64,000 nt of DNA, taken from assembly GCA_041576815.1 (NCBI GenBank), contig JBFGKE010000009.1:32399-96398 (forward strand), given 5' to 3'. A model generated the notes under the pieces. It worked only from the letters and a program-made list of their open reading frames with translations, was not told the DNA's origin and did no database searches. The DNA comes from SG8-38 sp041576815. GTDB taxonomy: Bacteria > Myxococcota_A > Polyangia > Polyangiales > Houyiibacteriaceae. The translations under genes were made by a program, and so were the position numbers. Positions 1 through 7,461 of this stretch are shown here, piece after piece (within the stretch, counting starts at the first letter, position 1; each line of letters starts with the position of its first letter).

Positions 1-207
1 CCTCTGCAGGGCGGCGGGGTAGCCGACGGCGAATCCGAAGCCCAACCGGTCGACCCTCGAGGCGACGGTGACTGCCGAGACGAAGGGAGTGGCGCCACGG
101 CGTCGCGCGTCGAGGTAGGCGGCCCATACGTCCGGTAGGCCGTCTAAGACGGCAGGCGAGCCCCGCACGGCGAGCACGTCGAGCAGCGTCGGGGGAGTCG
201 GCTCCAC
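1..207 (-). CDS. N-terminal part of an unidentified protein, gene cut by the window edge
   Basis: A minus-strand reading frame is open from the window edge to a GTG at 207 and encodes about 69 residues. It reads like real coding sequence: leucine/valine-rich helices, with an LGFGFAVGY segment near the truncated end. Its style resembles the helical N-terminus of acyl-CoA dehydrogenase-family proteins of myxobacteria, but that is a weak impression and no catalytic motif is present. The frame stays open upstream of 207 as well, so the start is uncertain. It is divergent from the rubrerythrin gene, with about 165 bases between them. Confidence 0.4.
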   Translation of the reverse strand, partial: MEPTPPTLLDVLAVRGSPAVLDGLPDVWAAYLDARRRGATPFVSAVTVASRVDRLGFGFAVGYPAALQR

Positions 208-373
208 ATCGTCAAGGTAGCACTCGAGAGAGCGGTTTTGGGAGTTGGCAGAAGGCCCGCTCGCCTCTAGACATCCGCGCGTTGACGAGGGACGAAAAGA
301 CCGGGATAACACCGGTTCCCGGGGCCAGAGTACGTGCTCTGCGTCGCCGCCAACCAGGGAGGAACAAGAAGTC

Positions 374-793
374 ATGTCAGAGCTCAAGGGCAGTAAGACC
401 CACGAAAACCTCAAGGCCGCATTCGCAGGCGAGTCTCAGGCCAACCGTCGCTACCTCTACTTCGCGAAGGTTGCGGACGTCGAGGGCTATCCCGAAGTTG
501 CAGGCAACTTCAGAGAAACGGCCGAGGGCGAAACGGGCCATGCGCACGGGCACCTCGACTACTTGAAGAAGGTCGGCGATCCCGCGACGGACCTGCCGAT
601 CGGTGACACCACGCTCAACCTCGCAGCCGCGGTAGCGGGCGAGACGCACGAGTACACCGACATGTACCCGGGGTTCGCCAAAACCGCGCGCGAGGAGGGC
701 TTCGACGAGATCGCAGACTGGTTCGAGACCTTGGCGAAAGCCGAGAAGTCGCACGCGGGCCGGTTCCAGTCGCTTCTCGACGACATCTCCTGA
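374..793 (+). CDS. Rubrerythrin-type diiron protein without rubredoxin domain
   Basis: Ferritin-like four-helix diiron protein of 139 residues, expected to reduce peroxide in the cytoplasm. Ligand-type motifs are visible: E20, the ETGHAH stretch with E53 and H56, GETHEY with E90, and ExxH at 124-127 (EKSH). The C-terminal rubredoxin domain of classic rubrerythrin (about 190 residues) is absent, so electrons must come from a partner. The ATG at 374 was chosen over upstream in-frame starts because GGGAGGA lies about ten bases before it and the homologous region begins there. The gene ends 13 bases before an Fe-S protein and heads a three-gene operon with it and a DUF3501 gene, a trio that recurs in many bacteria. 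Confidence 0.9.
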   Translation: MSELKGSKTHENLKAAFAGESQANRRYLYFAKVADVEGYPEVAGNFRETAEGETGHAHGHLDYLKKVGDPATDLPIGDTTLNLAAAVAGETHEYTDMYPGFAKTAREEGFDEIADWFETLAKAEKSHAGRFQSLLDDIS

Positions 794-806
794 GCAACCG
801 CCGCGC

Positions 807-2195
807 GTGAGCGAAGAAGCCAAGAGGCAGATCTCGTACCAGCCCACCGATGGGCTGTGCTACGACCCAAGCGACCCGAAGTATTGGGACGAAGACTCGC
901 TCGAAAAGGAAATCGAGCGCGTCTTCGAGGTCTGTCATGGCTGCCGCATGTGCTTCAAGTACTGTGATTCGTTTCCGACGCTTTTCTCTGCGATCGACGA
1001 ACAGCACGACGGTGATGTCCGGAAGCTGACGCCGCTCGATACTCGCCGCGTCATGGACGCGTGCTTTCAATGCAAGCTCTGCGAGGTCCAATGCCCTTAC
1101 ACCCCGCGGGATGGGCACGAGTTCCAGCTCGATTTTCCGAAGCTGGTGTCACGCTACGACGCCATTCGTCATCGAAAGGGACAGCAGCCCCACAAGCTGC
1201 GCCTGAAGCTCCTCGAGGACCCAGACCGGGCCAGCGCGATGGCGAGAGCGAGCTTGGGGTTGGCCAACGTGATGAACCGGGTCGCGATCCATCGATGGTT
1301 CATGGAAAAGCTCGTCGGCATCGACCGGCGAAAACAACTTCCCGAGTTCTCGCAAACCACGTTCGAGGCATGGGCCGACGGCGCCGGTCTCACGAGCAAA
1401 GGTGTCGGCGGTGAAGCGGTTCTTTTCCAGACTTGCTACGTACAGGGCAACGAGCCCCAGATCGGCATGGACACGATCGAAGTGCTCGAGAAAAACGGGG
1501 TCGACGTTCGATGCGAGCGGGGTCTCGAGTGCTGCGGCATGCCTGCGTGGGAGGGGGGCGATCTCGATCTCCTCCGAAAGAAGGCCCGCGTGAACCTCGA
1601 CAAGCTGATGCCCCACGTCGACGCGGGGGCCAAGGTGATCGCGATCAACCCGACCTGCTCGATGATGCTGCGGCGGGAATATCCGGAGCTCCTGGATGGA
1701 GAAGACCGCGAGCGGGCCAACAAGCTGGCCGACGCGGTGGCGGACCCGAGCGAATACCTGTGGTCGCTGCGCAACGAGGAGCGCTTCAACACCGACTTCA
1801 AGAGCACGCCGGGAGATCGAGTCGCATATCACGCACCTTGCCACCTCCGCACGCAGGGTGTGGGCTTCAAGGGGCGCGACCTGCTTCGGAAGATCCCCGG
1901 GGTCACGCCCAAGACCGTGATGGAGTGCTGTGGTCACGACGGCACGCACGCCATGACCGTCGAGGGCTACGAGTATTCGATTCGGGTCGGGCGAAAAGCG
2001 TTCGGCGAGATGGAGGCCATCGATGCAGAGGTCTGGGCGACCGACTGCCCACTCGCCGCAATTCAGTTTCAGCAGCATGCCGGCGTGAAACCGATGCATC
2101 CGATGTCGGTGTTGGCCCGCGCGTATCGGGAGGATGGTTTCGCAGCGCCAAAAGCCTTACCATCGGGGGACACCTCGGAGGAGGAGTCGAAGTGA
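807..2195 (+). CDS. Heterodisulfide-reductase-like Fe-S protein with two CCG domains
   Basis: Cytoplasmic electron-transfer protein of 462 residues. Two ferredoxin-type [4Fe-4S] motifs sit at C43/C46/C49/C53 and C86/C89/C92/C96 (the second is followed by P). Two cysteine-rich CCG modules follow, marked by LECCGMPAW near residue 248 and MECCGHDG near residue 370. This is the HdrD/GlpC-type architecture. Because it is sandwiched between rubrerythrin and DUF3501, it probably supplies electrons to the rubrerythrin; that role is inferred. The start is GTG at 807. The stop overlaps the next start by four bases, so the two are translationally coupled. Confidence 0.88.
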   Translation: MSEEAKRQISYQPTDGLCYDPSDPKYWDEDSLEKEIERVFEVCHGCRMCFKYCDSFPTLFSAIDEQHDGDVRKLTPLDTRRVMDACFQCKLCEVQCPYTPRDGHEFQLDFPKLVSRYDAIRHRKGQQPHKLRLKLLEDPDRASAMARASLGLANVMNRVAIHRWFMEKLVGIDRRKQLPEFSQTTFEAWADGAGLTSKGVGGEAVLFQTCYVQGNEPQIGMDTIEVLEKNGVDVRCERGLECCGMPAWEGGDLDLLRKKARVNLDKLMPHVDAGAKVIAINPTCSMMLRREYPELLDGEDRERANKLADAVADPSEYLWSLRNEERFNTDFKSTPGDRVAYHAPCHLRTQGVGFKGRDLLRKIPGVTPKTVMECCGHDGTHAMTVEGYEYSIRVGRKAFGEMEAIDAEVWATDCPLAAIQFQQHAGVKPMHPMSVLARAYREDGFAAPKALPSGDTSEEESK

Positions 2196-2749
2196 GACCC
2201 GTCGAACGCATCGAGATTCTCGACTACGTCACCTACCGCGAGCGACGCGACGACATTCGCAGTGCCGCACTTCGCGCAAAGTCGATTCGTCGGATTCTCG
2301 TCGGAGAACACTTCACGTTCCTCTTCGAGAATCGCGATACCGTCCGCTACCAGGTGCAGGAGATGATGCGCGTGGAGCAAATCGTCAAAGAAGACGACAT
2401 CCTCCACGAGCTGAAGACCTACAACGAGCTCATTCACGAAAAAGGGACCCTCGGCTGCACGCTCCTGATTGGCATCGACGACGAAGCCGAACGCGATTCA
2501 AAGCTCAAGGAGTGGATTGGCCTGAACGAGCACGTCTACGCGTCCATGCCGGACGGGACTCGGATCAGGCCCACGTGGGACCCGCGCCAGGTGGGTGAAG
2601 GACGTTTGTCCTCGGTCCAGTACCTCGCGTTTGCATTCGGGTCGGAGCCTCCCATGGCGATCGGCATCAAAATGCCGTCGTTCGAGGCGGAAACCGCACT
2701 TTCCGATGCACAGCGCGATGCGCTGCGCGAGGACCTCACAGGCGAGTAG
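2192..2749 (+). CDS. DUF3501 family protein
   Basis: This 185-residue protein matches the DUF3501 family seen beside rubrerythrin and HdrD-like genes. It begins RPVERIEILDYVTY and carries the acidic, Arg-rich segment FENRDTVRYQVQEMMRVEQ. No signal peptide or membrane segment is present, so it should be cytoplasmic. The GTG start at 2192 overlaps the stop of the Fe-S gene by four bases. The biochemical role is not known; the neighbourhood suggests a structural or assembly partner in peroxide reduction. An in-frame upstream extension to 1433 is only a shadow of the Fe-S gene. Confidence 0.85.
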   Translation: MRPVERIEILDYVTYRERRDDIRSAALRAKSIRRILVGEHFTFLFENRDTVRYQVQEMMRVEQIVKEDDILHELKTYNELIHEKGTLGCTLLIGIDDEAERDSKLKEWIGLNEHVYASMPDGTRIRPTWDPRQVGEGRLSSVQYLAFAFGSEPPMAIGIKMPSFEAETALSDAQRDALREDLTGE

Positions 2750-2798
2750 CACACCCACGTTCTTGCCAGGACTGTCGACCTTCGGTAGGACGCCTTTC

Positions 2799-3701
2799 AT
2801 GGGGAAGCGGAGCCTGCTCTGCTGGCTGTGGGTTCTGGTTTTGTCGCTCGGTGGGTGCGACGAGGAGCCGCCTCGCCCTGAGCAAATCGAAGTCGCGTCG
2901 GCGCATCGCGCTTGCGTGGAGGACGACGCGTGCGGCGTCGTGGAGACGAGCTGCCGATCGCAGGGATGCGAGTGCGGCGTCGCCGTGAATGCAGCCCATC
3001 TGATTCGATACCAAAAAGAGCTCGCGGAGTGCCGGGGGCAAGACGAGCTCGCTGTCTGCGACTTCGAGTGCGCGACCCCGTTTGCAAAGTGCTTCGAGGG
3101 CGCCTGCGTCCTCACGAGCGAGCCGCCCGAGATGTTCCGGCGCGGCAGAAGCGTGCAAAGGCTGTGCGAGAAGACCCGCGGCACGTACGTCGGCTGTCCA
3201 AAGTGTCCGCCCGACACGCGCTGCAAGTCGTGCATGCCCTGCGAATGCCTGACGAGCGACCGCTGGACGAAAAAGGGGTGCCGCCCGGTCGTCCTGACCG
3301 AGGCCCGCGACATCCGGGTCGAGGTACGGCCTTCGATTGCGGACCCCGGCGACAAGATCAAGGCGCGCGTGCACAACGATGCACGGCGAAAGATCTGGCT
3401 CAAGACCGTCTGCGGGACGCCCTTTTATCGTCTTCGCAAGAAGGAAGACGCCTGGGAGAAAGGCTACGAGGCGTTTCACGGAAAGAAGTGCCGGGTCGCG
3501 TCGGTCGACATCGATCCCGGCGAAAGCAAGCCGTTCGTCGCCGGCAACTTCAAGAGTTTTCGGGATTCGTCAGGGGACGACGCGACGCCCGGCAGCTATC
3601 GTTTCGAGCTGACTTACACCGACGGGAACGAGAGCTTCGACCATCACGCGATCGTCTACTCCGCGGAGGTCGACATCGCCCCGAAACGATCGCGCAGGTA
3701 G
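2799..3701 (+). CDS. Cys-rich lipoprotein, function unknown
   Basis: A secreted lipoprotein of 300 residues. A hydrophobic leader ends in the lipobox LGGC with the lipidated Cys at position 20. Residues about 45-150 are rich in cysteine (DACGVV, CECGVAV, CDFEC, CPKCPPD, CMPCEC), consistent with a disulfide-rich fold. The last 120 residues look like a beta-sandwich (IRVEVRP, GSYRFELTYTDG). I recognise no enzyme motif. The ATG at 2799 is preceded by GGTAGGA; upstream in-frame starts lie inside DUF3501. The gene converges on the glutaredoxin-like gene and their 3' ends overlap by 46 bases. Confidence 0.75.
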   Translation: MGKRSLLCWLWVLVLSLGGCDEEPPRPEQIEVASAHRACVEDDACGVVETSCRSQGCECGVAVNAAHLIRYQKELAECRGQDELAVCDFECATPFAKCFEGACVLTSEPPEMFRRGRSVQRLCEKTRGTYVGCPKCPPDTRCKSCMPCECLTSDRWTKKGCRPVVLTEARDIRVEVRPSIADPGDKIKARVHNDARRKIWLKTVCGTPFYRLRKKEDAWEKGYEAFHGKKCRVASVDIDPGESKPFVAGNFKSFRDSSGDDATPGSYRFELTYTDGNESFDHHAIVYSAEVDIAPKRSRR

Positions 3702-4216
3702 CGCACGATATCGGCGCTCTCCGGCATCCAGCGATCTTTGGCTGCACTGGTACATCGAAGAACGGGAACCGTAGCGCGCCCGCGTGCCTCGACGAGCTCG
3801 GCGCGGTACTGCTCGTTTTCCCAGATATCCCGAAGCTCGACGTCGATGCCGAGCTCGTCGATGACACGCAGGACTCGCACGCAAAACGGGCACGGTGGCG
3901 AGTAGTAGAGGGCGAGCGTTTCATCCGCCTCGCAGGTGTAGCGCTCGCAGAAGAACTTCGCGTAGAACCGGGCCCACGGCTCGTCCGGAAAACGCGCCTG
4001 ATGCTCGGCCTCCGCGTCGACGAGGGCGACGACCAGCTCGGTCTTCGTGTGCTCGGCGCCGAGGAGCTGCGCCACCCGATCGTGCATGTAGCTCGCGTAC
4101 CACATCGCCCAATCGGGATCGGCACCGTCCGTCGATGCAAACGCCTCGTGGTGGGCTCGGCCCGTCTCCTCGAAAAGAGCCTCGAGCGCGTCCAGGGCTG
4201 ATGCCTCAGTCGCCAT
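3656..4216 (-). CDS. Glutaredoxin-like protein with helical N-terminal domain
   Basis: A 186-residue protein with two parts. Residues 1-95 form a helical domain rich in His, Trp and acidic residues (DPDWAMWYASYMHDR). Residues 100-186 are a thioredoxin fold with a CPFC redox motif at C109/C112 and the cis-Pro segment ATVPVLRC. It is probably a thiol-disulfide oxidoreductase. The ATG at 4216 overlaps the egtD stop by 11 bases, the same spacing as egtB/egtD, so it is very likely the third gene of the ergothioneine operon. Co-operation with ergothioneine, for example recycling its disulfide, is inference. The longer 215-residue frame was rejected because it would intrude into egtD. Confidence 0.78.
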   Translation of the reverse strand: MATEASALDALEALFEETGRAHHEAFASTDGADPDWAMWYASYMHDRVAQLLGAEHTKTELVVALVDAEAEHQARFPDEPWARFYAKFFCERYTCEADETLALYYSPPCPFCVRVLRVIDELGIDVELRDIWENEQYRAELVEARGRATVPVLRCTSAAKDRWMPESADIVRYLRDRFGAMSTSAE

Positions 4217-5210
4217 CGACTTCCAGAAGGCAGACGCTGAACCAATCGCGGTCGTCGCTCCAGTGCTCCGAGAGACGGAAACCGGCGTCGCGTGCCATGT
4301 CACCGAACTGGTCGAGGTCGTACTTGTGCGAATGCTCGGTCACGATGGGCTCGTCCCGCTCGAGAGCGATGGTCGCGTCGCCGATGTGCACAGACTGATC
4401 GACTCGACTGACCAAGTGCATTTCGATACGGCCATCGTCGGGAAGGTAGGGCGCGTGATGCCGGAAGGCGCGAATGTCGAAGTCCGCTCCGCCTTCATTG
4501 AGCCGCCGAAGGATGTTGAGGTTGAACGCGGCGGTGACCCCGAGCGGATCGTTGTAGGCGTCTTCGATCACTCGCGGGTCTTTCTTCCGATCGATGCCGA
4601 CGAGGAGGCCCCCGCCTTGCCCGACCAAGTCGGCGACGCGCCGCAGGAACTCGACGGCTTCGTCGTGTGTGAAGTTGCCGATGGTGCTTCCCGGAAAATA
4701 CGCGACGGTGCGCGCGCTGGGGCGGTGCGGGCGTGGAAGTCGGAGGTGCTGCGTGTAATCCCCGCAGACGCCAACCACCTCCATCTCTTGGTACCGGTCG
4801 GCCAACTCGAAAGTGGACGCCTCGAGAGCTGCTCGGCTGATGTCGATGAGAACGCAGCCAGCCGGCTCGATGAGCGCATCGAGGAGCTTCTGTGTCTTGA
4901 GACCGACGCCGGACCCGAACTCGACCAACGTCGCATGCGCGCCGACGGACTCGGTCATCTGGTGCACGGAGCGGCTCATGATGGCGAGCTCGGTCCGTGT
5001 CGGATAGTACTCGGGCAGCTCGGTGATCGCTTCGAAGAGGCGGGCGCCGAGCGCGTCGTAGAAATACTTGCACGGGAGCGCCTTGGGCGAGCCACGAAGC
5101 CCCTCGATCGCCTCCGCGCGCAGATCGCCGAGCTTGGGATGCAAATCGACGATGCGAACTCGCTCGTCCGAGCTCAAAGGCTCGAAAGCAATCATCGAAT
5201 CAACCGCCAT
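4206..5210 (-). CDS. egtD: L-histidine N-alpha-methyltransferase EgtD
   Basis: SAM-dependent enzyme that trimethylates histidine to hercynine, the first step of ergothioneine synthesis. The 334 residues match the family size (about 320). The N-terminal signature PCKYFYDALGARLFEAI, the ELPEYYPTRTE segment, the SAM-site FGSGVGLKT and GSTIGNF are all present. The ATG at 5210 overlaps the end of egtB by 11 bases; a further in-frame ATG lies at 5195. No egtA, egtC or egtE is seen next to it, as in two-gene egtBD systems. Confidence 0.93.
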   Translation of the reverse strand: MAVDSMIAFEPLSSDERVRIVDLHPKLGDLRAEAIEGLRGSPKALPCKYFYDALGARLFEAITELPEYYPTRTELAIMSRSVHQMTESVGAHATLVEFGSGVGLKTQKLLDALIEPAGCVLIDISRAALEASTFELADRYQEMEVVGVCGDYTQHLRLPRPHRPSARTVAYFPGSTIGNFTHDEAVEFLRRVADLVGQGGGLLVGIDRKKDPRVIEDAYNDPLGVTAAFNLNILRRLNEGGADFDIRAFRHHAPYLPDDGRIEMHLVSRVDQSVHIGDATIALERDEPIVTEHSHKYDLDQFGDMARDAGFRLSEHWSDDRDWFSVCLLEVDGD

Positions 5211-6435
5211 CCCGCGCGAGCCGAATGCCGCTGAACTGCCAGCGCGCGCCCGGATGAAAGAAGTTTCGGTAGCTGCGGCGCGCATGGCCCGACGGGGTGG
5301 CGCAGCTGCTCCCGCGAAGCACGTACTGGCCACACATGAACTTGCCGTTGTACTCGCCGAGCGCGCCTTCGGTGGGACGATACCCCGGGTACGGACCGTA
5401 GCTGGAGCTGGTCCACTGCCATGCGGCGCCGTGAAGGCTCGGTGTTGGCGGATGGATCCACGGGACGCGCGCGCAGAGAGGAGCGGTCTCGGGCTCGGCG
5501 GTCATCGCCTCCCACTCGTATTCGGTCGGCAAACGCGCGCCCGCCCAGCGTGCGTACGCGTCGGCTTCGTAGTAGCTCACGTGGATGACCGGCTCGACTG
5601 CACGAACGGGCTGACGGCCGTAGAGCGTGTAGGTGCTCCAACCGTCGTCGTCCTGGCGCCAATACAGCGGAGCCTGCCAACGCCCGGTGTGTAGAGCCTC
5701 CCAGCCATCGCTGAGCCACAGCTCCGGGCGCGCATAGCCGCCATCCTCGATGAACTCGAGATACTCGCCGTTGGTGACGAGGCGCTGGCCGATTTGAAAC
5801 GGGTGGACGAGGGCGTCGTGCACCGGACCCTCGTTGTCGAAGTGGAAGCAGTCGGAATCACACCCGATGCGAACGATGCCGCCTCGGTGCTCCGCCCAGC
5901 GCAAAGGCGGAGCTGCATCGCCGTTGTCGCGCCGCGCGCCCGCGTCCGCGTAGGCAGGCTCGAGCGGATTGCACGAAAGCAAATGCTTGATGTCGGTGAC
6001 GATCAGCTCTTGATGCTGTTGCTCGTGGTGGAGGCCCACCTCGATGCGGGCGGCAAGCTCGTCCTCGATGTCGGCATGCAGTAACTCGAGAACGGCATCG
6101 TCGACGCGCCGCCGATACTCGGTAACGTCTTCGTGACTCGGCCGCGTGAGGAGGCCTCGGGAGGGGCGGTGATACTGTTCGCCCACGGCGTTGTAGTAGC
6201 TGTTGAACAGCACCGAGAACGGCTGCGGCGAAAGACCCTCGACACCTGCTGGCGCGAGCACGAACGTTTCGAAAAACCACGTGGTGTGTGCGCGGTGCCA
6301 CTTGGTGGGGCTGGCATCTGGCATGCTCTGCACGCACTGATCCTCGGGCGAGAGAAGCGCGCTGAGGGCCTCGGTTTGCGCGCGAACCCGCCCAAAATCG
6401 CTAGCAAGCCGATCGAGCACCATCCGCTGATTCAT
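5200..6435 (-). CDS. egtB: Hercynine sulfoxide synthase EgtB
   Basis: Non-haem iron enzyme that joins a thiol (cysteine or gamma-glutamylcysteine) to hercynine with oxygen. In 411 residues it has an N-terminal DinB-like helical domain with the iron ligands (WHRAH at 46-50 and HHEQQHQE with H137 and H141) and a C-terminal formylglycine-generating-enzyme-like domain (GGIVRIGCD, then VSYYEADAYARWAGARLPTEYEWE). Absence of egtA/egtC nearby suggests direct use of cysteine, an inference that needs active-site comparison. The ATG at 6435 has GAGG nine bases upstream. A possible promoter (TTGACT, 16 bases, TATGAA) would instead put transcription start near an in-frame ATG at 6423. Confidence 0.93.
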   Translation of the reverse strand: MNQRMVLDRLASDFGRVRAQTEALSALLSPEDQCVQSMPDASPTKWHRAHTTWFFETFVLAPAGVEGLSPQPFSVLFNSYYNAVGEQYHRPSRGLLTRPSHEDVTEYRRRVDDAVLELLHADIEDELAARIEVGLHHEQQHQELIVTDIKHLLSCNPLEPAYADAGARRDNGDAAPPLRWAEHRGGIVRIGCDSDCFHFDNEGPVHDALVHPFQIGQRLVTNGEYLEFIEDGGYARPELWLSDGWEALHTGRWQAPLYWRQDDDGWSTYTLYGRQPVRAVEPVIHVSYYEADAYARWAGARLPTEYEWEAMTAEPETAPLCARVPWIHPPTPSLHGAAWQWTSSSYGPYPGYRPTEGALGEYNGKFMCGQYVLRGSSCATPSGHARRSYRNFFHPGARWQFSGIRLARDGG

Positions 6436-6510
6436 AGTTACAGCCTCAAACGAGTCAAGAGCGCTCGTGTTACCAAAAAAAGCGCCAAACGTCACCCGCG
6501 GATTGGGCGA

Positions 6511-7461
6511 TCACTTCAGGCGAGCGACGAGACCCATGAAGCCGGCTCGACGAAAAGCAGCCGCGGCCAGCTCGAAAGGGATGAATAGGTAGAAGAGGAG
6601 CGCGTAGGCGATGAGGCGCGAGGCTTTCTGAGGGAGGAGCGGATCGAGCGAGGGGAACAGGGACAAGACGAAGGTGGAGCTCGACGACCTGAGAAAGAAA
6701 TGCTTCTCATCGTCCACTTCGAACCCCTCTTCGCAAAGCATGGCGCTCAGTGTGCGGCGGTTCATGAGATGCCAATGCCGCGGCGCGAGCCAGCTGTACC
6801 ATCGCTCACCGGTGATGGATCGCTGCAAGGATTCGGGGTTCGGAACCGAAAGCATGAGCTGGCCGCTTGGTGCAAGCCTCTGCCGAAGCTCGCGAATCAA
6901 AGAACGCGGGTCCTCCACGTGCTCCAACACCCCAAAAGCAGAGATCAAATCGAAACGAAGCTCGGCGGGGAAATCCGCGATGGACTCACGTACACGCTCC
7001 GCGCCGATACGCCCGGCGATCCACTCCCGATACTGGCTGGAGAACTCGGTTGCGAAGACGTGCGCGTCGGGCCGCTGCTTGGCGATCATTTCGACGATCT
7101 GTCCGTTGCCCGCAGAGTAGTCCAAAAAGGCAGCGCCCCGAGGCAAGTGCTTGCGAATCCAACGGAGCTCGGACGTCAGGTTGAGCTCCTGCTGTTTCGC
7201 CGCAACGCGGTCCATCAGCGATTGCCGTGCGGCCGCGGTATCCATCAGAAAGTCGGACTCGTAGAAAATCCCCATTTGATCCATGCTTGGCCGTGGATTG
7301 AGGACATACGTGCGGCACGTCTCGCACTGCACCAGCGTGAACGACTCGTCGGACACGCCGAAGGGATCGTGGACCGATACGGTTTCCGACGACTCTGTGA
7401 AGGAGGAGTCGCAGATCGGGCAGACCGGTAAGACGCTCCGCGCGAGGCTCGCTTCGGTCAC
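6511..7461 (-). CDS. Class I SAM methyltransferase with N-terminal zinc ribbon
   Basis: A 316-residue protein. An N-terminal zinc-binding module has CPIC at 14-17 and CETC at 46-49, as in NDP-hexose and polyketide-sugar methyltransferases. The Rossmann-type SAM domain follows (FLDYSAGNG, then ISAFGVLEHVEDP). Residues about 270-316 are hydrophobic (LIAYALLFYLFIPFELAAA) and may anchor it to the membrane. The GTG at 7461 overlaps the previous stop by four bases, so it is the last gene of the 12-gene glycan-like operon. The substrate is unknown; a lipid-linked sugar is the natural guess from the context. Confidence 0.8.
   Translation of the reverse strand: MTEASLARSVLPVCPICDSSFTESSETVSVHDPFGVSDESFTLVQCETCRTYVLNPRPSMDQMGIFYESDFLMDTAAARQSLMDRVAAKQQELNLTSELRWIRKHLPRGAAFLDYSAGNGQIVEMIAKQRPDAHVFATEFSSQYREWIAGRIGAERVRESIADFPAELRFDLISAFGVLEHVEDPRSLIRELRQRLAPSGQLMLSVPNPESLQRSITGERWYSWLAPRHWHLMNRRTLSAMLCEEGFEVDDEKHFFLRSSSSTFVLSLFPSLDPLLPQKASRLIAYALLFYLFIPFELAAAAFRRAGFMGLVARLK

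Noticed and set aside
2912..4201. Plus-strand frame of 429 residues
   Set aside because: Crosses the lipoprotein, glutaredoxin and egtD genes; a frame shadow with Arg-rich composition.
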